Shown: positions 32,965 to 42,618 of the stretch, in pieces
Layout of the letters: every line of letters begins with the position of its first letter
Position numbering within the stretch: position 1 is the first letter of the stretch
Source of the DNA: Caulobacter sp.
Lineage (GTDB): Bacteria > Pseudomonadota > Alphaproteobacteria > Caulobacterales > Caulobacteraceae
Direction of reading: 5' to 3'
DNA length: 64,000 nt
NCBI GenBank assembly: GCA_030683005.1
Contig: JAUXMY010000003.1
Location: 28,275-92,274, forward strand
The notes under the pieces: generated by a model
The model's database searches: none
What the model was told of the DNA's origin: nothing
The model's input: only the letters and a program-made list of their open reading frames with translations
Translations under genes and position numbers: made by a program

Positions 32965-34863
32965 TCAGGCGACGTCCGCGATGGTCCCGACAGGGGCCAT
33001 CACCGCGGCGATCTCGGCGGCCAGTGCGGCGACCTGGATCGGCTTGGAGACATGTCCGCTGAAGCCGAGCGTTCGATAGTCGCAACGATCACGGGACAGG
33101 ACATCGGCCGTCACAGCGAGGACCGGCGCCCCGCGGTTGGGTCCCTGGCTGTCGCGAAGCCGGGACAGGGTCTCGATCCCGCTCATGCCCGGCATGTGGA
33201 TATCGAGCAGGATCAGGTCAAACGGTCGGGTTCCGGCGAGGGCCAGCGCCTCGACGCCGCTCCGGGCCGTGCTGGTCTCATGCCCGAAAGCCGCGAGAAT
33301 CTGGGCAAGGACCGTGAGATTGACCGCGTTGTCGTCCACGATCAGCAGCGAAAGGCCGGCGACGGGATCGGCGGCCGGCCCGTCGCCCGCCGTCTCGTCG
33401 ACGACGGTGTCGGCCAGGGCGACCGAAAGGGTCACATGGAAGGTCGTGCCCGCGCCCACCCGGCTTTCGGCGCTGATCTCTCCGCCCATAAGCTGCAGCA
33501 GCTGACGGGAAATCGACAGACCCAGACCGGCGCCGCCGTAGGGGCGGGATGTCGACTGGTCGACCTGGGCGAAGCGCTCGAACAGGCCGGGCAGCACCAG
33601 CGGGTCGATGCCGATCCCCGTATCGCGGATGGACAGCCTCAGAACCGCGCGCCCGGCTCCGGCCAGATCCGCATCGGCGACGAGCGTCACGCCGCCGGAC
33701 TCGGTGAACTTCAGCGCGTTGCCGATCAGGTTGAAGAGCACCTGCCGCAGCCGTCGGGCGTCGACACTGACCACCTCCGGCATGGCGTCGGAGATTTCCA
33801 GCCGCAGATGAAGGCCCTTCTCCGCCGCGGCCGGCGACCATAGCGCGATCAGGCTCTCGAACAGCGGGCGGAGCGCCTCAGGGCGCTCGGCGATCTCCAT
33901 CTTGCCGGCGTCGATCCTGGAGATGTCGAGAATATCGTTGAGGATCGAAAGCAGAAACTCGCCGCTGTGGATCAGGGTGTCCACCTGTCGGGCCTGTTCG
34001 GGCGTGGTGACCGAGCGGCGCAGAAGCTGGGCCATGCCCAGAACCCCGTTCATCGGCGTACGGATCTCGTGACTCATTGTGGCCAGGAAGCTGGCCTTGG
34101 CCTGACCGGCCAGGCGCGCTTCCTCGCGCGCTGTTTCGGCCGCGGCGCGTTCAGCGCGCAGCCGCTCGATCAGACCGTTGTTCTTCTCGCGGACGGCCGC
34201 CCAGTCGCCCAGCAGCCGGAGCGCCGCCCCCGCCAGCAGCCCCAGCATCGCCGTCACCAGGACCAGCGCCAGGACCAGAGCCGCCGCCTTGAGGGGTGGC
34301 AGGACCACCACCGCCATCAGGGCCAGCCCGCCCAGGACCGGTATCGCCGAAGCCCAGAACACGCCCTTCGACAGGCTGCCCTGGCTGGTGGCGATTCCCA
34401 GCAGCATGCAGGCCATGATCGCGGTGAACAGGATCTCCGCCAGACCGCCAGACGTTGTCGCCAGCACAACCGGCGGGACGATGGCGCAGAGCGAGCGCAG
34501 ACCGACGCTGACGGCCATCCGCCGTATCAGCCAGCCGTCGTCGCGTGTCGACGCCAGGGCCGACAGACGGCGGTAGTGGCGCTGGGCCAGCCAGTCGCCG
34601 GTCATGTTGCCCAGAATGGCCGCAAGGGCGAACCATGGATGGCCGAGCAGCGCGATGACCAGACCAAACGGCAGCGTCAGGACCCACAGGAGACGGACCG
34701 GCGTGGTCAGCCCGGCGAGCAGAACCTCGGCCGCGCCGAGAACGGGCAGGACGCCTTCGTTCTCCTCGATGCGGGACTCGACGAAGCCGGTCCGGGTGAC
34801 GGTGTTCAGTTCACGCAACACAGTCTGCTGCCCCTGTTTCCACCCATTGGCGGACGTCGGCAA
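32965..34863 (-). CDS. Hybrid sensor histidine kinase (intact)
   Basis: A 632-residue membrane hybrid kinase. Four to six N-terminal helices (about residues 50-215) are followed by a short coil (about 220-255), HisKA ([17 protein letters not shown], His265), HATPase (NLIGNALKF, DTGIGI, GGAGLGLSIS) and a receiver (LIVDDNAVNLTVL, LLDIHMPGMSG, AVTADV, VSKPIQ). It is the paralogue that shows the broken kinase at 1970 should continue with Gln at its amber codon. The start is a TTG at 34863; no clear ribosome binding site, so the N-terminus is uncertain. Signal unknown. Confidence 0.88.
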   Translation of the reverse strand: MPTSANGWKQGQQTVLRELNTVTRTGFVESRIEENEGVLPVLGAAEVLLAGLTTPVRLLWVLTLPFGLVIALLGHPWFALAAILGNMTGDWLAQRHYRRLSALASTRDDGWLIRRMAVSVGLRSLCAIVPPVVLATTSGGLAEILFTAIMACMLLGIATSQGSLSKGVFWASAIPVLGGLALMAVVVLPPLKAAALVLALVLVTAMLGLLAGAALRLLGDWAAVREKNNGLIERLRAERAAAETAREEARLAGQAKASFLATMSHEIRTPMNGVLGMAQLLRRSVTTPEQARQVDTLIHSGEFLLSILNDILDISRIDAGKMEIAERPEALRPLFESLIALWSPAAAEKGLHLRLEISDAMPEVVSVDARRLRQVLFNLIGNALKFTESGGVTLVADADLAGAGRAVLRLSIRDTGIGIDPLVLPGLFERFAQVDQSTSRPYGGAGLGLSISRQLLQLMGGEISAESRVGAGTTFHVTLSVALADTVVDETAGDGPAADPVAGLSLLIVDDNAVNLTVLAQILAAFGHETSTARSGVEALALAGTRPFDLILLDIHMPGMSGIETLSRLRDSQGPNRGAPVLAVTADVLSRDRCDYRTLGFSGHVSKPIQVAALAAEIAAVMAPVGTIADVA

Positions 34864-34974
34864 ACATGGGGCGCCAACGTTAAGACCGTATCACTGCGTT
34901 CTCCGACTGGCCTGGGCCTTAACGCAGGCCGGCCCCCGCGATATCGTGACACCGGTTTCTAATCTTGCGCGCCA

Positions 34975-35928
34975 ATGATCGGTCTGACCCGTCGCACCCT
35001 GATCACCGCCTCGCCGGCGCTGGGCCTCGCCGCCGCGGCGCGGGCGGACGGATCGGTCATCCTGCCGATCTGGCCCGGCGCCGCGCCCGGCGGCGGCCCG
35101 GTCACCGCGACCGAGGAGGTAGTCGAGCGGCCGCTCTCCCCGGGAGGCCTGCGCGACCGGATCATCAAGGGCGTGCGCAGGCCGACTCTGACCGTCTTCG
35201 AGCCGGCCCGGCCCAACGGCGCCTCGCTGCTGATGACGCCCGGCGGCGGTTACAAATGGGTGGTGATGGACAAGGAGGGCTACGAATGCGCCGCGCGCTT
35301 CGCGGCCGCCGGCGTCACCGTCCATGTCGCCAGCTACCGCCTGCCCGGCGACGGCTGGGACGCGGGACCGGCCGTGGCGCTGCAGGACGCCCAGCGGGCG
35401 CTGCGGCTGGTGCGGGCGCGGGCGGCGGCGAAGGGGCTGGACCCGAGGCGCGTCGGGGTGATGGGCTTCTCGGCCGGCGGGCATGTCGCCGGCTGCCTCA
35501 GCCTTATGTGGGACCGTCCGACCTACGCCCCGATCGACGAGATCGACGCCCTGTCGGCGCGGCCCGACAGCGCCGTGCTGGTCTATCCCGTGGCGACCCT
35601 GAGCCCGCCCTTCGCCCATCCCGGCTCGCGGGAGCGGATGTTCGGCCCCGCGCCTGCGCCGGAGCAGGAGCGCGCCTGGTCGCTGGAGACCAACGCCCGC
35701 GCCGACGCACCGCCGACCTTCCTGCTGCATACCGCCGACGACGCAGCCGTGCCGGTCGAGAACAGCCTGCGGCTGGCGGCCGCCCTGCGCGCCGCGAGGG
35801 TCCCGACCGAACTTCACGTCTTCGAGGAAGGCGGTCACGGCTTCGGGCTGCGTTTCGCGAAGGACAAGCCGGTCGAGGCCTGGCCGGAGCTGGTGCTGAG
35901 CTGGTGGCGGCGGAAAGGGTTCGTCTAA
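34975..35928 (+). CDS. Secreted alpha/beta hydrolase (acetyl-xylan esterase-like)
   Basis: A 317-residue esterase with a Tat-like signal (MIGLTRRTLITASPALGLAA). The catalytic Ser is in VGVMGFSAGGHVAG, the oxyanion region is MTPGGGYKWV, the Asp in LLHTADDAAVP and the His in EEGGHGFGL. It resembles BD-FAE/acetyl xylan esterases, which remove acetyl groups from hemicellulose. ATG 34975. It converges with the SDR gene with 4 nt stop overlap. Confidence 0.85.
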   Translation: MIGLTRRTLITASPALGLAAAARADGSVILPIWPGAAPGGGPVTATEEVVERPLSPGGLRDRIIKGVRRPTLTVFEPARPNGASLLMTPGGGYKWVVMDKEGYECAARFAAAGVTVHVASYRLPGDGWDAGPAVALQDAQRALRLVRARAAAKGLDPRRVGVMGFSAGGHVAGCLSLMWDRPTYAPIDEIDALSARPDSAVLVYPVATLSPPFAHPGSRERMFGPAPAPEQERAWSLETNARADAPPTFLLHTADDAAVPVENSLRLAAALRAARVPTELHVFEEGGHGFGLRFAKDKPVEAWPELVLSWWRRKGFV

Positions 35929-36818
35929 AGCCCCACCAACCCAGCGCTGTTGTCCCACAGCTTCTCCGCCAGTTCCGCGTCGTGGGCCGCGGCCGACGGC
36001 GGCGCGTCCACCACCTCCTCGCGCCGCACGGCCATGTAGCGGCCGCGCAGCCCGGCATGGCCCGGGTCCGTCGCCAGCTCGGCCAGCAGGCGGCCGGAGT
36101 TCTCCGGCGTGCTGACCCGGTCCGTGCGCTTGACCAGCAGCGGCAGCAGGAAGCGAAAGATCAGGCCCGACGGCCCGGGATAGTCCCGCGCCAGACCGGT
36201 GCCGGGCGTGAAGCCGGGATCGAAGGCGATGATCGTCAGGTCCGGGTGCGTGTCCGCGGTCCGGTGCGCCAGCTCGCGGGCGGTCATGACGTTGGCGAGT
36301 TTCGAGGTGCTGTAGGCGCGCTGGCCCCGGACGATGCGGCGTCGGTCCAGGTCGGGGTCCTGACGCGGCCAGGCCAGCCGCGCGGCGTCGATGTGGCGGG
36401 GCGGCGGGATTCCGGTCTTCTCGGCCGGGTCGTGGGTGCCGCTGGCCGTCAGGATGATCCGGCCGCCTCGCGCCATGCGCGGCAGCAGCAGCCGGACCAG
36501 CAGATAGTGGGCCAGGTGATTGACCGCGAAGCTCAGCTCGAAGCCGTCGGCGCTCTTCGCGTCGGTGACGTTCTGGATGCCGGCGTTGAGAATCAGGGCG
36601 TCGATGGGATCGCCCTCCGCGACAGCCGCGGCGAAGGTCCGCACGCTGGCGAGGCTGGCCAGATCTAGCGGCAGCGCCTTCACCTTGCCGTTCAACGACC
36701 CGGGCAGCCTGTCCGGCCTGCGGGCCCCGACAATCAGCCGGGCGGCCGGACCACCGACCAGCCGCTGCGCCGCCTCCAGCCCGATGCCGCCGGTCGCTCC
36801 TGTCATCACGATCTTCAT
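35925..36818 (-). CDS. Short-chain dehydrogenase/reductase
   Basis: A 297-residue SDR related to retinol dehydrogenase/protochlorophyllide-reductase-like enzymes. It has TGATGGIGLEAA (cofactor site), LILNAGIQN, the catalytic Ser in ILTASGTHD and YSTSK (Tyr and Lys). The ATG at 36818 is chosen; an upstream ATG at 36851 would place the start inside the operator. A 22-bp palindrome sits 17 nt upstream, so repression by the adjacent TetR protein is likely. Substrate unknown. Confidence 0.9.
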   Translation of the reverse strand: MKIVMTGATGGIGLEAAQRLVGGPAARLIVGARRPDRLPGSLNGKVKALPLDLASLASVRTFAAAVAEGDPIDALILNAGIQNVTDAKSADGFELSFAVNHLAHYLLVRLLLPRMARGGRIILTASGTHDPAEKTGIPPPRHIDAARLAWPRQDPDLDRRRIVRGQRAYSTSKLANVMTARELAHRTADTHPDLTIIAFDPGFTPGTGLARDYPGPSGLIFRFLLPLLVKRTDRVSTPENSGRLLAELATDPGHAGLRGRYMAVRREEVVDAPPSAAAHDAELAEKLWDNSAGLVGL

Positions 36819-36834
36819 CCGCCCGCCTTGCCAC

Positions 36835-36856
36835 TTTGGTTGGTCGCCCAACCAAA
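36835..36856. promoter_or_regulatory. TetR-type operator in front of the SDR gene
   Basis: A perfect 22-bp inverted repeat: TTTGGTTGG (36835-36843), TCGC, CCAACCAAA (36848-36856). It lies between the TetR gene and the SDR gene, both on the minus strand. Confidence 0.8.
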
Positions 36857-36890
36857 TCTAGGGCGCGAAGGGACAGGTGGCAAGGCGCCG

Positions 36891-37481
36891 TCAGGCGATC
36901 CAGCCCAGCACGGCCTGTTCGATGTCGTCGGCGGCGGCGTCGATGGGGAAGTCCGGGTCGGACAGCCAGCTGAGCATGACCCCGTCGGTCAGGGCCTTCA
37001 GCAGGCCGCCGATCTCGCGGTCACGGGCGGTCGGCTTGGTCTCGCTCCGCGCCGCCGCCAGCATCAGGGCGGTCTCGTTGGCCGCGGCCGCGTTGAGGTC
37101 GCGCAGGACGATCGCCAGTTCGGGGTTGGTCAGCGCCGCCGCCGCGAAGGCCAGCCGCACCTTGAAGAAGTCCCGCTCCACAGCCAGAGCGGCGCGCGCC
37201 CAGCGGAAATAGGCGGCGATCTGGTCGTCCGGCGCCGTGGCCTCGCGCCGCTGGCGGGACACCTCCAGATAGTTGGCCAGCGCCGCGCGCAGCACGGCCT
37301 CCAGCAGGGCGGCCTTGGTCGGGAAGTGATAGTGCAGCAGCCCGGGCGTCAGGCCGGCGTCGGCGGCGATGGCCTTGACGCTGGCCGCCTCCAGCCCCTC
37401 GCGCGCCACCACGCGGAAAGCGGCGGCGATCAACCGCTCGCGCGTGGTCGTGGGCTGGGTGAAGGAGGGCGGCGCGGCCAT
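36891..37481 (-). CDS. TetR-family transcriptional regulator
   Basis: A 196-residue repressor. The N-terminal HTH reads TRERLIAAAFRVVAREGLEA then ASVKAIAADAGLTPGLLHYH with FPTKAALLEAV, the standard TetR_N. The C-terminal half is a helical ligand domain (AAYFRWARAALAVERDFFKV). The ATG at 37481 is chosen; the open frame extends into the upstream repeat, which is not protein-like. It probably represses the SDR gene through the 36835-36856 operator. Confidence 0.9.
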   Translation of the reverse strand: MAAPPSFTQPTTTRERLIAAAFRVVAREGLEAASVKAIAADAGLTPGLLHYHFPTKAALLEAVLRAALANYLEVSRQRREATAPDDQIAAYFRWARAALAVERDFFKVRLAFAAAALTNPELAIVLRDLNAAAANETALMLAAARSETKPTARDREIGGLLKALTDGVMLSWLSDPDFPIDAAADDIEQAVLGWIA

Positions 37482-37519
37482 GCGGCGACCATAGTGTGCC
37501 GGGATCGTCGCGCAAACGT

Positions 37520-37677
37520 CTTCCCTCCCCCTTGTGGGGAGGGACAGCCTCGCGAAGCGAGGCAGGGTGGGGCAAGAGGTAGCCACCTCCAGCGACCGGT
37601 GATGATCGCTGCTTGCCCCACCCGTCTCGTCTCGCATCGCTCGCCGATCCACCCTCCCCATGAAGGGGAGGGAAGGC
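37520..37677. repeat. MITE-like element with inverted arms
   Basis: Outer arms CTTCCCTCCCCCTTGTGGGG (37519 on) and CATGAAGGGGAGGGAAGG (ending 37676) are inverted copies, each with its own hairpin. An inner pair GGGTGGGGCAAG / CTTGCCCCACCC is also inverted. It fills the gap between tetR and pepF. Confidence 0.75.
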
Positions 37678-37689
37678 TAGAAGACGCCC

Positions 37690-39492
37690 ATGAACGCCCA
37701 CGCCAAGCCCACCGCCGCCTCCGACCTTCCCGAATGGGATCTTTCCGACCTCTACGCCGGGCGCAACGACCCCCGCATCGAGCTGGATCTGGTCGAGGCC
37801 AAGCGGGCCAATGACGCCCTGGTGGCGCTGAAGGGCCGGTTTGTCGGGAGCCGCGCCGACGCCGCCGCGCTGGGGGCCCTGATCGATCAGGGGCTGAACC
37901 TCTACGAACAGGCGACCAACGGCCTGTGGTCGGTCGGCGCCTACGCCTCGCTGGCCGCCTCGACGGCGCGCGACGATCCGGCCTGGGCCAAGTTCGAGGC
38001 CGACCTGCGCGCGCGCTCATCGCAGATCGCCGCCGACAGCCTGTTCTTCACCCTGGAGCTCAACGCGCTCGAGGACGCCGAGATCGAGGCGGCCTTCACG
38101 GCCCATCCCATCGCCCGCCGATGGACGCCCTGGGTCCGCCGCCTGCGGCTCAGCCGGCCGCACGAGCTGTCGGCCGACCTGGAGCGGTTGCTGGTCGACC
38201 GCGCCCCGGCGGTGGCCAATTGGAGCCGGCTCTATGACGAGACCCTGGCGAAGCTGACCGCCAAGGTCGGCCGCGAGTACCTGACCCTGCCCGAGGCGCT
38301 GAACCGGCTGTCCGATCCCTCGGCGGCGCGGCGCAAGGCGGCGGCCAGCGGCCTCGCCGAGGCGCTGCACGACCGCACCCCGACCATGGCCCTGGTCATG
38401 AACACCCTGGCCTTCGAAAAGCAGGTCGAGGATCGCTGGCGGCGCTACAGCTATCCGGCCCAGTCGCGGCACATCGCCAACGAGGTCGACGCCGAGGCGG
38501 TGAACGCCATGGCCGAGGCGGTGGTCGAGAGCTACGCCGCCACCAGCCACCGCTATTACGCGGCCAAGGCCAGGGCCATGGGCCGCAAGACCCTCGACTA
38601 CTGGGACCGCAACGCCCCGCTCGACGCCGCAGCGCCCCGAACCTACGACTGGCGCGAGGCCCAGGCCGTGGTGCTTGAGAGCTTCTCCGCCCTGGCCCCG
38701 AAGTTCGCCGACCAGGCAAAGACCTTCTTCGCCGAGCCCTGGATCGACGCCCGCCCGCGTCCCGGCAAGCAGTCCGGCGCCTACAGCCATCCGGTGACAG
38801 CGGCCCGGCACCCCTATGTGTTCATGAACTACATGGGCGAGCGGCGGGACGTGCTGACCCTGGCCCACGAGCTGGGCCACGCCGTGCACCAGACCCTGTG
38901 CAGCCCGCTGGGCACCCTTCTGGCCGACACGCCGCTGACCCTCGCCGAGACGGCCTCGATCTTCGGCGAGGGGCTGGTGTTCGAACGGCTGCTGGCCGAG
39001 GCCGCCTCGCCCGCCGACCGCAAGGCGCTGCTGGCCGGCAAGATCGAGGACGGGCTCAACAGCGTCGTCCGCCAGATCGCCTTCCACCAGTTCGAGACCC
39101 GCTTCCACGACGCGCGCGCCGAGGGCGAGCTGTCGCCCGACCAGATCGGCGAGCTGTGGCTGGAAGTGATGGGCGAGAGCCTGGGTCCGGCCATCAGGCT
39201 GAACGACGGCTACGAGCACTACTGGGCCTATGTCAGCCACTTCGTGCACGCGCCGTTCTATGTCTACGCCTACGCCTTCGGCGACCTGCTGGTGCGGGCC
39301 CTGATGGAGAAGCGCCGCGAGGACCCGGTCGCCTTCGCGCCGCTCTACGAGGAGATGCTGGCCGCCGGCGGGACGAAGACCTACGTCGAGGCCCTGGCGC
39401 CGTTCGGGCTGGACCCGCGCAAGAAGGACTTCTGGGCCGCCGGCATGCGCGACATCGCCCGGCTGGTCGAGGCGTTCGAGGCGCTGGTCTGA
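37690..39492 (+). CDS. pepF: Oligoendopeptidase F family M3 metallopeptidase
   Basis: A 600-residue cytosolic zinc peptidase cutting small oligopeptides. The zinc motif is LAHELGHAVHQ (H393, E394, H397) with the downstream Glu in LAETASIFGE. The N-terminal helical domain starts LPEWDLSDLYAGRNDPRI, typical of PepF. Length fits the family. ATG 37690 lies 13 nt after the inverted repeat, leaving little room for a promoter that is not inside the repeat. Confidence 0.94.
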   Translation: MNAHAKPTAASDLPEWDLSDLYAGRNDPRIELDLVEAKRANDALVALKGRFVGSRADAAALGALIDQGLNLYEQATNGLWSVGAYASLAASTARDDPAWAKFEADLRARSSQIAADSLFFTLELNALEDAEIEAAFTAHPIARRWTPWVRRLRLSRPHELSADLERLLVDRAPAVANWSRLYDETLAKLTAKVGREYLTLPEALNRLSDPSAARRKAAASGLAEALHDRTPTMALVMNTLAFEKQVEDRWRRYSYPAQSRHIANEVDAEAVNAMAEAVVESYAATSHRYYAAKARAMGRKTLDYWDRNAPLDAAAPRTYDWREAQAVVLESFSALAPKFADQAKTFFAEPWIDARPRPGKQSGAYSHPVTAARHPYVFMNYMGERRDVLTLAHELGHAVHQTLCSPLGTLLADTPLTLAETASIFGEGLVFERLLAEAASPADRKALLAGKIEDGLNSVVRQIAFHQFETRFHDARAEGELSPDQIGELWLEVMGESLGPAIRLNDGYEHYWAYVSHFVHAPFYVYAYAFGDLLVRALMEKRREDPVAFAPLYEEMLAAGGTKTYVEALAPFGLDPRKKDFWAAGMRDIARLVEAFEALV

Positions 39493-39567
39493 GGACTACC
39501 CCCGAACAGGTCATGGCGCAGGTTGGCTGCCGGAATAGGCTTCCGCCGGAACCTTTGGAGGAAGCCC

Positions 39568-40266
39568 ATGTCCCTCATTGCGCGATCAATCTGCGCCGTG
39601 GTGATGCTGGCGTACTGCGCGCCGGCGGCGGCCCAGACACAAGCCCCGCTCAAGGCCGTCTGCGCCTGGCGCGACAAAGCCCAGAGCAACCCGCCATCCT
39701 ACTTCCTTTGGCGCGACGAGAAGGGCGCGTTCACGGCGCGCGCCGGTTACGACATTCAGATGAAGGGTGACGGCGCCGGCCTGTTCAGCAAGTACGGCAA
39801 CCAGTCGCTGGGCGTGGAGCTCAGCGGGCCGGTGGTCGCCGGCAAGCCGAAGCTGACGCTTGTCTCGTTCGAAGCCCGAACGATGATCGACAAGGCCCGG
39901 TCGCGGCCGTTTGGATCCTTGCGGATCGGGATCAGCGCCGGCGCGCTGAAGCTGGGCCCCTATCCCATCGTGGCCTATGCCTATCAACTTGATCAGTATT
40001 CCCTGTCCCTGCATGCGACCGAGATCGGCCCAGGCCTTTCGCCGTTGAGGCCGGCCGAAGCCAAGGTGCTGCTAACCCATCTGGAAAAGAAGACGCCGGT
40101 TCTGCTGACGGTGTTGCAGGACGGCGCCGAAATCGGACGGATGACCTTCGACACCTCGGCCTTCGAACCGGTCGCCCGTGAAGCCCGGACCTGGATAACC
40201 GCCAACGCGGCTGCTTATGCCGCCACCGGCCGCTGCGCCGACCCGAAGTACGACTACAAGAGCTGA
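39568..40266 (+). CDS. Secreted hypothetical protein
   Basis: A 232-residue protein with a Sec signal (MSLIARSICAVVMLAYCAPA, cleavage near AAA-QT). The mature protein is beta-rich with few cysteines and no known motif. GGAGGAAG 5 nt before the ATG at 39568 fixes the start. I do not recognise the family. The gene follows pepF by 75 nt. Confidence 0.65.
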   Translation: MSLIARSICAVVMLAYCAPAAAQTQAPLKAVCAWRDKAQSNPPSYFLWRDEKGAFTARAGYDIQMKGDGAGLFSKYGNQSLGVELSGPVVAGKPKLTLVSFEARTMIDKARSRPFGSLRIGISAGALKLGPYPIVAYAYQLDQYSLSLHATEIGPGLSPLRPAEAKVLLTHLEKKTPVLLTVLQDGAEIGRMTFDTSAFEPVAREARTWITANAAAYAATGRCADPKYDYKS

Positions 40267-40286
40267 CGCGGGACCTCGAACCGTCC

Positions 40287-40314
40287 GGGGGCACGCACTG
40301 AAGTGCCTGTCCCC
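40287..40314. repeat. REP-like hairpin, single unit
   Basis: GGGGGCACGCACT, GA, AGTGCCTGTCCCC, the same form as the second hairpin of the doublets at 7106 and 63852. It lies between the secreted protein gene and the M20 peptidase gene. Confidence 0.7.
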
Positions 40315-40383
40315 GGCCACGGCTCTGGACGCGACGCCTTCGCCGCCTCAATCTGCCCGGCAAACAGGTTCGGGGAGGAACCC

Positions 40384-41856
40384 ATGAAGCTCTGGGGCAA
40401 GATCGGGCTCGGCCTGCTGGCCGTTGTCGTGGTGCTGGCTGCCGTGGTCGGCTACCGCACGGCGACGTTCAAACCGGCCTCGGCCGTCGACATCACGGCC
40501 GTGAAGCTGGCCGCGCCCTTGCCGGTCGACCAGCAGAAGGCCGCCGCCAACCTGGCCGCCTCGATCCGCTTCCTGACCATAAGCCACCAGGACAAGGCGC
40601 AGAACGACTGGACCCAGTGGGACGCGCTGCACGGCTGGCTGGAAGCGACCTACCCGGGCGCCCACAGGGCGATGGTTCGCGAGATCCTGCCCAACAGGGC
40701 GCTGTTCTACACCTGGACGGGGTCCGACCCGTCGCTGGCGCCCATCGTGCTGATGGCTCACCAGGACGTGGTGCCGGTCACCGAAGGCACCGAGCCGGAC
40801 TGGAAGCATCCGCCCTTCGAGGGCGTCATCGCCGACGGCGCCGTCTGGGGTCGCGGCGCGATCGACGACAAGGGCTCGCTGGTCACCATCTTCGAGTCGC
40901 TGGAGGCGCTCGCTGTCTCCGGCTTCCAGCCGAAGCGGACGGTGATCATCGTCAGCGGCCAGGACGAGGAAGCCGGCGGCACGGGCGCCATGGCCGCCGC
41001 CGCGCTGATGAAGTCGCGCGGCCTGACGGCCGAATGGGTGCTCGACGAGGGCATGGCGGTGGTCAAGGACTTCCCGCTGACCGGAAAGCCGGTGGCCGTC
41101 ATCGGCCTGGGCGAAAAGGGCTACGCCACCCTCAAGGTCGTGGCGCGGGCCAGCGGCGGCCACTCCTCCGCCCCGCCGAAGGAGACCGGCGTCGAGACCC
41201 TGTCGAAGGCCATCCTGGCCATCACCGGCAAGCCCTTCCCGATGAAGTTCGAGGGGCCGGGCGCGGAGATGGTTCGGGCCGTGGCGCCGCAAGGCGGGCT
41301 GATGACCCGCGTCGTGGTGGCCAACACCTGGCTGTTCGGGCCGCTGCTGATCGACCAGCTGTCGAAGACCCCGGCAGGCGCGGCGGGTCTGCACACCACC
41401 ATCGCCCCGACCATGCTCAAGGGCAGCCCCAAGGAAAACGTCCTGCCGCAGGACGCCACTGCGTGGATCAACTATCGCATCGCGCCCGGCCAGACCCGCG
41501 AGGACGTCATGGCCTGGGCGAAGAGCGCGACGAAGGGGCTGGACGTCGAGCTGAGCTGGCAGGGCATGGGCAACGACCCCTCCCCCGTCTCCTCGACCAG
41601 CTCCGACGGCTGGAAGCTGCTCGCCGCCCTGGCCGCCGACGGCGGCCAGATCCCCGTCGCGCCGGGCCTGGTCACCGCCGGGACCGACAGCCGCTACCTG
41701 ACGGGTGTCGCGAAAGACGTGTATCGCTTCGCCCCGATGCACGCCTCGATCAACGAGTTCGGCATGATCCACGGCACCAACGAACACATGAGTCTGGAGA
41801 ACCTGCGGCGCATGACCGACTTCTACACCCGCCTGATCGCGACCGCGGCGGGCTGA
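40384..41856 (+). CDS. Membrane-anchored M20 family peptidase (PM20D1-like)
   Basis: A 490-residue zinc peptidase with one N-terminal membrane anchor (KIGLGLLAVVVVLAAVVGY). Zinc ligands are in MAHQDVVPV (His, with the catalytic-site Asp), GRGAIDDKG (bridging Asp), DEEAGG (catalytic Glu and ligand Glu), LDEGM and the C-terminal HGTNEHM. The arrangement matches the PM20D1/carboxypeptidase-S group, which cleaves or forms N-acyl amino acids. Strong GGGGAGGAA precedes the ATG at 40384. FkbM methyltransferase follows after 5 nt. Confidence 0.92.
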   Translation: MKLWGKIGLGLLAVVVVLAAVVGYRTATFKPASAVDITAVKLAAPLPVDQQKAAANLAASIRFLTISHQDKAQNDWTQWDALHGWLEATYPGAHRAMVREILPNRALFYTWTGSDPSLAPIVLMAHQDVVPVTEGTEPDWKHPPFEGVIADGAVWGRGAIDDKGSLVTIFESLEALAVSGFQPKRTVIIVSGQDEEAGGTGAMAAAALMKSRGLTAEWVLDEGMAVVKDFPLTGKPVAVIGLGEKGYATLKVVARASGGHSSAPPKETGVETLSKAILAITGKPFPMKFEGPGAEMVRAVAPQGGLMTRVVVANTWLFGPLLIDQLSKTPAGAAGLHTTIAPTMLKGSPKENVLPQDATAWINYRIAPGQTREDVMAWAKSATKGLDVELSWQGMGNDPSPVSSTSSDGWKLLAALAADGGQIPVAPGLVTAGTDSRYLTGVAKDVYRFAPMHASINEFGMIHGTNEHMSLENLRRMTDFYTRLIATAAG

Positions 41857-41861
41857 CCTGC

Positions 41862-42590
41862 ATGTCCCTGACGTTTCGCCAGCGCGCCGACTGGCTGGCC
41901 CATGTGTTCAAGGCCTCCACCCAGCAGCATCATCGGCAGCTGGTCCCGCTGTTCGCGCCGCATATCCCCAGGGACGCCGTCGTCATCGACATCGGCGCCC
42001 ATGCCGGCCAGTTCTCGCGGCTGTTCGCGACCATGGCGCCGCAGGGCCAGGTCTGGTCCTTCGAGCCGTCAGCCTACGCCCGGTCGGTGATGGAGACCGC
42101 CGCGCGGTTCCGGCGGCTGGACAACATCACCCTGATGCCGTTCGGCCTGTCCGACGCGCCGGGTGAAACGGTGCTGCACACGCCGATCAAGAAGGCCGGC
42201 GGCATGGGCTTTGGCGCCGCACACCTGGGCGAGGGGGACACCTCCCGCCCGACCGTGCCGCAGACCGTCGTGCTGACCACGCTCGACACCGTCGTGCGCG
42301 ACCGGGGAATCGAGCGGGTCGACTTCATCAAGGCAGACATCGAGGGCTGGGAGCTGCACGCCCTGCGCGGCGGCGAGGAGACCCTGGGGCGCTTCACCCC
42401 GGTCCTGTACCTCGAGGTCAACGACAACCATCTGCGCCGCGCCGGAGACAGCGCCGAGGGGATGTTCAGCTGGCTGGAGGCGCGCAACTACGAGGCCTTC
42501 ACGGTTCCGGCGCTGCAGCCGCGCCCGGTCGCCACCGAACACGGCAACTTCCTGTTCGTACCGAAGGGGCGATCAGTCGCGCTTCGCTAG
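41862..42590 (+). CDS. FkbM family methyltransferase
   Basis: A 242-residue SAM-dependent methyltransferase. VVIDIGAHAGQFSRLFA is motif I, FEPSAY motif II, and VDFIKADIEGWELHALRGGE is the FkbM signature. Such enzymes O-methylate sugars, lipids or natural products. It lies 5 nt after the M20 peptidase gene and is likely cotranscribed. Confidence 0.9.
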   Translation: MSLTFRQRADWLAHVFKASTQQHHRQLVPLFAPHIPRDAVVIDIGAHAGQFSRLFATMAPQGQVWSFEPSAYARSVMETAARFRRLDNITLMPFGLSDAPGETVLHTPIKKAGGMGFGAAHLGEGDTSRPTVPQTVVLTTLDTVVRDRGIERVDFIKADIEGWELHALRGGEETLGRFTPVLYLEVNDNHLRRAGDSAEGMFSWLEARNYEAFTVPALQPRPVATEHGNFLFVPKGRSVALR

Positions 42591-42618
42591 CGGCCAGACT
42601 GCCGGTAAGAGGGGACCC

